Both the position numbers and the translations under genes were made by a program. From positions 1 through 39,131 of the forward strand of contig JBDRED010000035.1 in the NCBI GenBank assembly GCA_043820025.1: a stretch of 39,131 bases of DNA, in the 5' to 3' direction. Position 1 is the stretch's first letter. Each line of letters begins with the position of its first letter. The DNA is from JBDRED01 sp043820025 [NCBI: Elusimicrobiota bacterium] (GTDB lineage Bacteria > RUG730 > JBDRED01). A model generated the notes under the pieces. That model was not told where the DNA came from. It ran no database searches and was given only the letters and a program-made list of their open reading frames with translations. This document shows, piece after piece, positions 19,445-25,461 of the stretch.

Positions 19445-20452
19445 ATGCTATATTTGTATACTTTCTTAACATCATTCTTAATTACGTTATTTTTTGTGCC
19501 ATTAATGAAAAAAATAGCGGTTAAGTATGATATATTAGATAAGCCTGTTACAGCAGTAAAAACACACAAACAGCCGGTTCCATATCTCGGCGGTGTGGCT
19601 ATATGGATAGGGCTTATTGCCGTTCTTTTCGCAATTAGGTTTTTCACAAATTTTGAAACAGGCACATTACGAAATTTGAGAGGTATTGTATTAGCGGGCA
19701 CCTGTATTATGGCGCTGGGCATTGTGGATGATATAAAGCCTCTTCACTTCACGACAAAGTTTTTTTGGCAGATAATAGCTGCCACTATTTTGATATTGTT
19801 TGACATGAAAATTAAGTTTATTCAGCCATCATATTTAGGTATTATTTTAACTTATTTATGGATCATTGGCGTAACGAACGCGTTTAATTTAATTGATGTA
19901 ATGGATGGATTATCTTCCGGAGTCGCTGTAATCGCGGCGCTTAGTTTCTTTTTTATAAACGCGCCTAAAGAGGCAATATACGTTAATTTCGCTGCAGTAG
20001 GCCTTGCGGGCTCAGCGTTGGGATTTTTGAAATATAATCTGCCGCCTGCGGGTATTTATATGGGAGATACAGGCAGTCTGTTTATTGGATTTGTGCTTGC
20101 GGCAATCTCTCTTGGCGCTAATTATACTTTTATTAACAATGTTGCGGTATTTACCCCGATTCTGATTTTAGCCGTAGCTATTTTTGACACATTCTATATA
20201 ATGTTCAAACGTAATCAAAAACATAAATCAATGTTTGTAGGAAGCCACGATCATTTTGCTTTGCGTTTGCGAAAGATGGGCTGGCCTCAGAATAAAATAT
20301 TATGTGTTATTTATTTAATCGCGATTTTTTGCGGGTTAATGGCGTATATAATAACAAGGGTTTCATATGAATCTGCAATGATATTATACGCCGGCATTGC
20401 AATAATAGGCTATTGGATCGCTAAGTTTCTCGGGCGGGTGGAAATAAATTAA
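19445..20452 (+). CDS. Undecaprenyl-phosphate sugar-1-phosphate transferase (WecA/TagO/MraY family)
   Basis: An integral membrane enzyme that moves a HexNAc-1-phosphate (or related) from a UDP-sugar to undecaprenyl phosphate, starting a surface glycan. The protein has about ten membrane segments and the family's cytoplasmic motifs: the DD pair D95-D96 in GIVDDIKPLHF, NAFNLIDVMDGLSSG, YMGDTGSLFIGF and the C-terminal SHDHFALRLRKMGW (HxHF-type motif of the WecA/TagO branch). This C-terminal motif argues against MraY itself. I start it at 19445 (335 residues) because CCGGAGG lies just upstream. An in-frame ATG at 19415 lacks a ribosome site. The acceptor and exact sugar are inferred from family only. 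Confidence 0.9.
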   Translation: MLYLYTFLTSFLITLFFVPLMKKIAVKYDILDKPVTAVKTHKQPVPYLGGVAIWIGLIAVLFAIRFFTNFETGTLRNLRGIVLAGTCIMALGIVDDIKPLHFTTKFFWQIIAATILILFDMKIKFIQPSYLGIILTYLWIIGVTNAFNLIDVMDGLSSGVAVIAALSFFFINAPKEAIYVNFAAVGLAGSALGFLKYNLPPAGIYMGDTGSLFIGFVLAAISLGANYTFINNVAVFTPILILAVAIFDTFYIMFKRNQKHKSMFVGSHDHFALRLRKMGWPQNKILCVIYLIAIFCGLMAYIITRVSYESAMILYAGIAIIGYWIAKFLGRVEIN

Positions 20453-20476
20453 TTTTAGCGTCGAAAATATTCGGAT

Positions 20477-20490
20477 TTTACTTAAGTAAA
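20477..20490. other. 14-bp perfect palindrome
   Basis: TTTACTTAAGTAAA at 20477-20490 lies in the 63-base gap ahead of the flavoprotein gene. It has the form of a dimer-bound operator but also contains only A/T-rich half sites that could arise by chance. No promoter elements are clear around it. Confidence 0.3.
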
Positions 20491-20515
20491 CAAGGGATAT
20501 GTATAAGGCGAAATT

Positions 20516-21820
20516 ATGGAAAATAAAATAAAAATTATTGGCGGCGGGTTATCAGGCCTTTCTGCCGGATATTATTTGGATAGGAAAAATATCAACTATA
20601 CAATTTTTGAAAAGGAAAGCGCGCCGGGAGGATTATGCAGAACAGAGAGTAAAGGCGGATTCTTATTTGATTACACCGGGCATCTTCTTCATCTTGATGA
20701 TTCAAAAACAAAGAGGCTTGCGCTTAGCCTGCTCAATGGTAATATAAAGGAACTAAAAAGAAACGCGTGGATTTTTTCCTCACAGGTTTACGTCCCATAT
20801 CCTTTTCAGGCTCATTTGAATAGGCTTCCGGACCGAGTAAAAAAAGAATGCCTGCTTGGTTATCTCGAGGCCTATTATAAAAAGGCTCAGAATAAGAAAG
20901 TAATAAATAATAATTTTGGCGAGTGGATTAATTTCAATTTTGGTAAAGGCATTAGGAAACACTTTATGGCTCCGTACAATAAAAAGTTATGGACGATAGA
21001 TGTTGATAATCTTAATACAACATGGTTAAAAGGTTATGTTCCTAATCCCGGCCTTAGCACTGTATTGGAGAGCGCGTTTTCAGATAAGGTGGCTTCTTTA
21101 GGATATAACGCTTCATTTTATTACCCTAAACAAGGCGGAATACAAAGTTTAATTAATGAAATCGTCAAAAGGATTAAAGGCGAAATTAAGTCAGATGCAG
21201 AGGTAAAAACAATAGATCACAATAAAAGGACGATTGATGTATTTCAAGATAGGATCAAGTACGATGCGTTAATTTCTACAATGCCGCTTAAATACTTAAT
21301 TTTAAATAACATGAAAACTGCGCCTGCTCAAATCACGAAAGCTGCCGGTAATCTTAATCATAATATTGTTTTAAATATTAATATTGGCGTTAATAGAAAT
21401 ATTTCTGATAAGCACTGGATATATTTCCCGGAAGGAAAATATATTTTTTACAGAGCGGGTTTTGCGAGTAATTTCTCTACAGAAATGGCTCCTAAAGGAT
21501 GCAGCGCGATATACACAGAGATAGCGTTAAAGAAGCGGCCTGCTGATTCGGAAATAAAGAGGATGGTAACAAGAGTTATATGCGATCTGAAAAAGGCGGA
21601 TATTTTAGACGAGAAAGACAAAATATTGGAAATACTGCCTCTGATACTTGATCCTGCGTATGTGATATATGATTCAGAACGCGATGAGTGCGTGGGGGAG
21701 ATTCAGGAATTTTTAAAAAAGCGGGATATTTACAGTATTGGGCGCTATGGTAAGTGGGACTATTCAGCTATGGAAGACGCAATCTTAGACGGATATAATG
21801 TAAGTTTAAAAATTAAGTAA
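20516..21820 (+). CDS. FAD-dependent UDP-galactopyranose mutase / protoporphyrinogen oxidase-like protein
   Basis: A 434-residue flavoprotein with an N-terminal Rossmann dinucleotide fold: IIGGGLSGLSAGYYLDRK, then the acidic strand end IFEKESAPGGLCRTE (the GG motif of amine-oxidase/UGM folds). FMAPYNKKLWTIDVDNLN resembles the substrate region of UGM-like proteins in polysaccharide clusters. The C-terminal RYGKWDYSAMEDAILDGY closes the FAD site. It follows the WecA-like gene, so a role in making or modifying an activated sugar is more likely than porphyrin chemistry, because no haem genes are nearby. No signal peptide. The reaction cannot be fixed from sequence. Confidence 0.72.
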   Translation: MENKIKIIGGGLSGLSAGYYLDRKNINYTIFEKESAPGGLCRTESKGGFLFDYTGHLLHLDDSKTKRLALSLLNGNIKELKRNAWIFSSQVYVPYPFQAHLNRLPDRVKKECLLGYLEAYYKKAQNKKVINNNFGEWINFNFGKGIRKHFMAPYNKKLWTIDVDNLNTTWLKGYVPNPGLSTVLESAFSDKVASLGYNASFYYPKQGGIQSLINEIVKRIKGEIKSDAEVKTIDHNKRTIDVFQDRIKYDALISTMPLKYLILNNMKTAPAQITKAAGNLNHNIVLNINIGVNRNISDKHWIYFPEGKYIFYRAGFASNFSTEMAPKGCSAIYTEIALKKRPADSEIKRMVTRVICDLKKADILDEKDKILEILPLILDPAYVIYDSERDECVGEIQEFLKKRDIYSIGRYGKWDYSAMEDAILDGYNVSLKIK

Positions 21821-21853
21821 GATAAAGCTAACTTTTGCTCTGCGTTATTTAAT

Positions 21854-21929
21854 TGATGCGGGCTAGGTGTATTTTGTTTTTTACGACACAGGTGTCGTCC
21901 TAAAATCAAAATACACCTAGCCCGCATCA
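21854..21929. repeat. Long nested hairpin (23-bp outer stem, 7-bp inner stem)
   Basis: Arms at 21854-21876 and 21907-21929 are perfect 23-bp inverted copies (starting TGATGCGGGCTAGGTG). Inside lies a second perfect palindrome, ACGACAC/GTGTCGT at 21883-21898. The whole 76-bp element fills half the gap before the thiamine genes. The outer stem is too long for a usual terminator and is not followed by T residues. It may be a small mobile palindrome or a bidirectional RNA structure. I see no TPP riboswitch here. Confidence 0.8.
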
Positions 21930-21977
21930 TAAATTCTTAAAGATGTGTTTGCGCAGGGCTTGCATTGAGGTAATTTT

Positions 21978-22388
21978 ATGAATGATATTGATGAGAAAAA
22001 GATATATAGAATAATTGATGTGAATTACAATAGAGCTAAGGAAGGGCTGCGTACTGTAGAAGAATATTTTAGGTTTTACGATGAGAATTGCGATCTTATG
22101 AAGGATATCAGAAGACTAAGGCATGAGTTAGATTTATGTGTAAAGGATCATTATTTTAAAATGCTTGAGTCGCGAAATATTAAAGAGGATGAAGGAAGGT
22201 TATTGCCGGAAGACGATAGGCCGGGATTAAATGATCTTTTAATATCAAACTGTAAGAGGGTTCAGGAAGCATTGAGGGTTATAGAAGAATACTCAAAGGT
22301 CTTACAAAAAGATGTTTCGAAGAAATTTAAGGATATACGTTTTAGGATGTATGAGTTAGAACAGAGAATTATTATGGAAGGAGAATGA
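21978..22388 (+). CDS. Stand-alone ThiD2-like domain protein (thiamine synthesis)
   Basis: A 136-residue all-helical protein matching the ThiD2 domain that in many bacteria is fused to the N-terminus of thiamine-phosphate synthase ThiE. Features are YRIIDVNYNRAKEGLRTVEE, the central ESRNIKEDEGR and the repeated second half NCKRVQEALRVIEEYSK. As I recall, ThiD2 has been reported as a monofunctional HMP-phosphate kinase, so it would act right after ThiC. Here it is free of ThiE and its stop lies at the start of thiC, which supports that role. GAGGT precedes the ATG. The activity is inferred from family and context. Confidence 0.78.
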   Translation: MNDIDEKKIYRIIDVNYNRAKEGLRTVEEYFRFYDENCDLMKDIRRLRHELDLCVKDHYFKMLESRNIKEDEGRLLPEDDRPGLNDLLISNCKRVQEALRVIEEYSKVLQKDVSKKFKDIRFRMYELEQRIIMEGE

Positions 22389-22390
22389 TT

Positions 22391-23662
22391 ATGACATTAA
22401 TTGAGGAAGCTAGAGCAGGAAAAATAACGGATATAATGAAAAAGGCCGCTAAAAATGAGAATGTGCAGGGTGAATTCATACGACAAGGCATTGCAAATGG
22501 AAGTATATGTATTCCAATAAGCAAAATAAACAGAAAGAGAAAAAAAATTATCGGTATTGGCCAAGGCCTTTCTACAAAAGTAAATGTTAATATAGGCGGA
22601 TCGCCGGATATAACTGATATTAAGATGGAAAGAAAAAAACTGGAAGCGGCAATTGAGTACAAGACTGACGCAATAATGGATTTAAGCGTAGGAGTAAATG
22701 CAGAGAAGATAAGAAATATGGTTTTTAAGGAATCTCCAATATCCGTGGGCACTGTTCCGCTCTATGAGGTAATGTCAAGAGTAAAGGGTAATGTTATTAA
22801 TATTACTCCTGATTATATTTTTGACGTTATTGAGTCACAGGCAAAATTAGGCGTTGATTTTATTACTGTGCATTGCGGAGTGACAAGAAGGATCGTAGAA
22901 AAGATTAAAAAAGATCCGAGGGTCTCAGGTATTGTCAGCAGAGGCGGGGCCATTATTGCTGAATGGATTTTAAAAAACAATAAAGAAAATCCGCTCTATA
23001 CGCATTACGACAGATTACTTGAACTATCAAAAAAATATGACCTTACGCTTAGTTTAGGCGACGGGATGAGGCCGGGCTGTATTGACGACTCTACTGACTG
23101 GGCGCAGATAGCTGAGCTTAAGATTTTAGGCAAGCTTGCAAAGCGCGCGTGGGAAAAGGGTGTGCAGGTTATGATAGAGGGGCCCGGGCATATTCCATTG
23201 CATGAGGTGCGAAAGAATATAAAACTTCAAAAAAAATATTGTTATAATGCCCCGTTTTATGTATTAGGGCCGCTTGTGACGGATATTGCGCCCGGTTATG
23301 ACCATATAACCTCAGCTATTGGCGGCGCTATTGCCGCTGAGGCAGGCGCTGATTTCTTGTGTTATGTTACGCCTGCCGAACATCTGCATTTACCGGATGT
23401 GGACGATGTTATTGATGGATTAATAGGCGCAAGAATAGCTGCGCACGCCGCTGATATTGCAAAAGGTATTCCAAAGGCCAGGGAATGGGACTCAAAAATG
23501 GCAAAGGCGCGTAAATCGCTTGATTGGAAAGCTCAGGAAAAGATTTCCATAAATCCCAAACTTTTTCATAAGCGAATGAAGGATAAGCTGATTAAAAAGA
23601 AAGAGCCTTGCACAATGTGCGGCGAATTCTGTTCGATGAAACGAATGAACGACTGCCTTTAG
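22391..23662 (+). CDS. thiC: Phosphomethylpyrimidine synthase ThiC
   Basis: A radical-SAM [4Fe-4S] enzyme that turns aminoimidazole ribotide (AIR) into HMP-phosphate for thiamine. The protein has ISVGTVPLYE, FITVHCGVTRR, SRGGAIIAEW, LSLGDGMRPG, MIEGPGHIPLHEV and the C-terminal cluster motif. That motif is C407-x2-C410-x3-C414 (PCTMCGEFCSMKR), one residue shorter than the CX2CX4C of E. coli-type ThiC. At 423 residues it is the short form. I start at 22391 because AGGAG (22379-22383) gives 7-base spacing; the ATG at 22385 would leave almost none. AIR is the product of PurM, so thiamine and the purine cluster share this intermediate. Confidence 0.95.
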   Translation: MTLIEEARAGKITDIMKKAAKNENVQGEFIRQGIANGSICIPISKINRKRKKIIGIGQGLSTKVNVNIGGSPDITDIKMERKKLEAAIEYKTDAIMDLSVGVNAEKIRNMVFKESPISVGTVPLYEVMSRVKGNVINITPDYIFDVIESQAKLGVDFITVHCGVTRRIVEKIKKDPRVSGIVSRGGAIIAEWILKNNKENPLYTHYDRLLELSKKYDLTLSLGDGMRPGCIDDSTDWAQIAELKILGKLAKRAWEKGVQVMIEGPGHIPLHEVRKNIKLQKKYCYNAPFYVLGPLVTDIAPGYDHITSAIGGAIAAEAGADFLCYVTPAEHLHLPDVDDVIDGLIGARIAAHAADIAKGIPKAREWDSKMAKARKSLDWKAQEKISINPKLFHKRMKDKLIKKKEPCTMCGEFCSMKRMNDCL

Positions 23663-23674
23663 AAATTTCTTTAA

Positions 23675-23696
23675 GCTGAGTAGAAACACATTCTCA
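23675..23696. repeat. 22-bp intergenic motif, copy 2
   Basis: Matches 19390-19411 at 19 of 22 positions (GCTGAGTAGAAACACATTCT plus CA). It lies in the 48-base gap between the converging thiC and transglycosylase genes. No other clear terminator is seen in this gap, so the GAG.AGAA/TTCTC part may serve as a weak bidirectional one. Confidence 0.4.
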
Positions 23697-23710
23697 TGAC
23701 CGCTAACCCA

Positions 23711-25054
23711 TTAACTCGTTTTATTTTTGAAATAATTCCTGCCTGGGCGTATGACTAGGATTTGCCCCTTTTTAATGAAGTTGGAATTATTTAATTTATT
23801 GTCTTTTTTAATGTAGTTTACCTTTGTATCAAACTTTTTTGCGATTAGGGAAAGAGCGTCGCCGTTCTTTACCTTATATTTTACAACGCCTCTTGATGGA
23901 TTCGGATCATTTACATTTGCAAGATTTGCAATAAATGCTTCTTTGCTTCCAAAAGGTATACGCAGTTCAAAGTTTTCATAATTAGGAGGTGTGCACCATA
24001 ATTGTATTGCAGGATTTAGATTGCGTAATTTCTGAGCGGTTGTTCCTGCGCATTTAGCCGCAATTTCCAGATCAATCGTTGTTGTTAAATTAACTGTGTC
24101 AAACAGAAATACGGTTGATGTGTCAGGGTTTAAGTTATAGTTTTCATAATTATCAGCCAAGATTGTAAATGCCATAAATTTAGGCACAAAATGGCTTGTT
24201 TCTATTGGGAGCGCTTTATAATCCTGAAGCGATTTATAATCTGTTGATTTAGAAAACGTAATATCCCTCTGTATGCCATAAGGGCCTCTATTATAAGCAG
24301 CAAGCGCTAAATGCCAGTCATTAAACAATTCATGAAGATATTTGAGGTATTGCAGAGCCGCATGCGTGGCCTTGTAAGGATCCATTCTTTCATCAATCCA
24401 ATAGTTTACCTTGAGGTCATAATGTCTTGCAAGGTCAGGCATTAACTGCCAGATGCCTACTGCTCCTGCTTTTGATTTTGCCGTAGGTTTGTAAAGGCTC
24501 TCAACAATAGGCAGATATTTTAATTCAATAGGCAGATTGTATTCTTTTATAGCTTGTTCAACAAGCGGAGCATAATACATTTCTCGGGTTAAAGCTTCTT
24601 CAAATACGCTTTTAAATTTGTTAGTAAATTGTTCCAAATAATTATTTACAATCGGGTCATTTGGATAAATAGGCACTGAGTAGCCGGAAAGTTTTTCGTG
24701 AGATTTTTTGAAAACCATTAAATCCGGATTGTCTGTTACGCCGTCTTGTTTAGCAGTCTGTGATATTTCAATTTTTTGCAGGTCATTCATGAGCTCGTCA
24801 ATGCGCGCGCTTATAATATCATTATACTCGCTGTTTTGCATAAGATAAGCTAATTTATTGAACGCATCCTTGTAAAATATATAAGCTTCGTCCATTTTCT
24901 TATTTTTAAAATACTTATGGCCTGAAGCGTATTCTTTGATTGTCTCATTCGCCAGATATTTTATTGCCTCTCTATCCGGCGTTTTTGTTTCAGCTGATAA
25001 ATTAAGTTTGTAAAAAATAAAAAATAAGACGCTTATAATAATGATTTTCTTCAT
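23711..25054 (-). CDS. MltD-like lytic transglycosylase with LysM
   Basis: Cleaves peptidoglycan glycan strands in the periplasm. The 447-residue protein begins with a signal peptide (MKKIIIISVLFFIFYKLNLS, cleavage about residue 20-21). An unassigned helical region follows (about 25-150), then an SLT catalytic domain: ELKYLPIVESLYKP with catalytic Glu185, KAGAVGIWQLMP, and ALAAYNRGP. A degenerate LysM-like segment lies near 325-370, and a clear C-terminal LysM at about 395-440 (YKVKNGDALSLIAKKFDTKV to KKGQILVIRPG) binds glycan. The domain order matches MltD. It is the only gene here on the - strand and runs convergent with thiC. It may serve wall turnover for envelope machines such as the pilus. 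Confidence 0.92.
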   Translation of the reverse strand: MKKIIIISVLFFIFYKLNLSAETKTPDREAIKYLANETIKEYASGHKYFKNKKMDEAYIFYKDAFNKLAYLMQNSEYNDIISARIDELMNDLQKIEISQTAKQDGVTDNPDLMVFKKSHEKLSGYSVPIYPNDPIVNNYLEQFTNKFKSVFEEALTREMYYAPLVEQAIKEYNLPIELKYLPIVESLYKPTAKSKAGAVGIWQLMPDLARHYDLKVNYWIDERMDPYKATHAALQYLKYLHELFNDWHLALAAYNRGPYGIQRDITFSKSTDYKSLQDYKALPIETSHFVPKFMAFTILADNYENYNLNPDTSTVFLFDTVNLTTTIDLEIAAKCAGTTAQKLRNLNPAIQLWCTPPNYENFELRIPFGSKEAFIANLANVNDPNPSRGVVKYKVKNGDALSLIAKKFDTKVNYIKKDNKLNNSNFIKKGQILVIRPGRNYFKNKTS

Positions 25055-25081
25055 AATTGCACTCCATAGATTAATTCAGAT

Positions 25082-25109
25082 ATTATAATGAGATAAATTA
25101 ATAACACAA
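25082..25109 (-). promoter_or_regulatory. Candidate promoter for the transglycosylase gene
   Basis: Read on the - strand, TTGTGT (25109-25104) and a perfect TATAAT (25087-25082) are 16 bp apart. Transcription would start near 25075, some 20 bases before the ATG at 25054, with GGAGTG as ribosome site. The -35 box is poor, so the call rests mainly on the -10. Confidence 0.45.
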
Positions 25110-25117
25110 GAAAAAAA

Positions 25118-25146
25118 TTGACTTCCCAAAAAAAATAATGTAAAAA
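25118..25146 (+). promoter_or_regulatory. Candidate promoter of the leader transcript
   Basis: TTGACT (25118-25123, five of six) and TAAAAA (25141-25146, four of six) are separated by 17 bp. Transcription would begin near 25152 and reach the terminator at 25275-25303, giving a transcript of about 150 bases. This promoter diverges from the transglycosylase promoter. Confidence 0.45.
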
Positions 25147-25201
25147 ATAAAAAGAAAGGTCAGAGCCAGCTTGTCAACGTCGACAAGAAAAAGGGGAATG
25201 A

Positions 25202-25267
25202 ATGAGTCTTTCTGAATATATAACAAAATATAAATATTTATTAATTATTATAGCAGATAATAATTAA
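25202..25267 (+). CDS. Possible 21-residue small peptide or leader peptide
   Basis: The reading frame is MSLSEYITKYKYLLIIIADN plus N. AAGGGG at 25191-25196 gives a 5-base spacing to the ATG. A small stem (CTTGTC 25170-25175 with GACAAG 25182-25187) precedes the ribosome site, and a strong terminator starts eight bases after the stop. The peptide has three Tyr and a hydrophobic LLIII run. It could be a small membrane-active peptide, an attenuation leader, or an accident within a small RNA. No homologue is known to me. Confidence 0.35.
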   Translation: MSLSEYITKYKYLLIIIADNN

Positions 25268-25274
25268 TAATTTT

Positions 25275-25303
25275 AAGCAGTGCTTTCAAGCACTGCTTTT
25301 TTT
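25275..25303 (+). terminator. Strong intrinsic terminator ahead of the giant genes
   Basis: AAGCAGTGCTT (25275-25285) and AAGCACTGCTT (25288-25298) form a perfect 11-bp stem with a TC loop, running into a T-tract to 25303. It ends the short leader transcript or acts as an attenuator for the giant genes 160 bases downstream. Arms AAGCAGTG/CACTGCTT also occur in the hairpin between tRNA genes at 38519-38560. Confidence 0.85.
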
Positions 25304-25360
25304 ATTCTTATCTAGTGGAAACTACTGAATTATTTTAGCGAATGTGGGCGAGGTATTATG

Positions 25361-25453
25361 ATGAAGGCAGGAGTTGGGGCAATTCTAATAAAACAAAAAG
25401 CAAAATATAAATTTTTATTAAAAGCAAGTTCGCAGATTCCCCGGTTTGCGTAG
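25361..25453 (+). CDS. Possible 30-residue upstream ORF coupled to the giant gene
   Basis: The frame opens MKAGVGAILIKQKAKYKFLL and ends IPRFA. A second ATG lies directly in front at 25358. GAGGT (25350-25354) is a fair ribosome site. The TAG stop (25451-25453) is the first part of the TAGGAGG Shine-Dalgarno of the 2610-residue gene, so ribosomes ending here would be placed at its start. The opening resembles the first strand of Nudix hydrolases (GVGAILIK..), so it may be a remnant of one. Both ideas are inference. Confidence 0.35.
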   Translation: MKAGVGAILIKQKAKYKFLLKASSQIPRFA

Positions 25454-25461
25454 GAGGAAGA

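Noticed and set aside
20516-21820. Protoporphyrinogen oxidase of haem synthesis
   Set aside because: Only the FAD fold is shared; neighbours are glycan genes and no haem genes are near, so a UGM-like role fits better.
21821-21977. TPP riboswitch before the ThiD2/thiC genes
   Set aside because: I looked for the conserved CTGAGA and ACCTGATCTGG-like blocks and found neither; the region is taken up by the nested hairpin.
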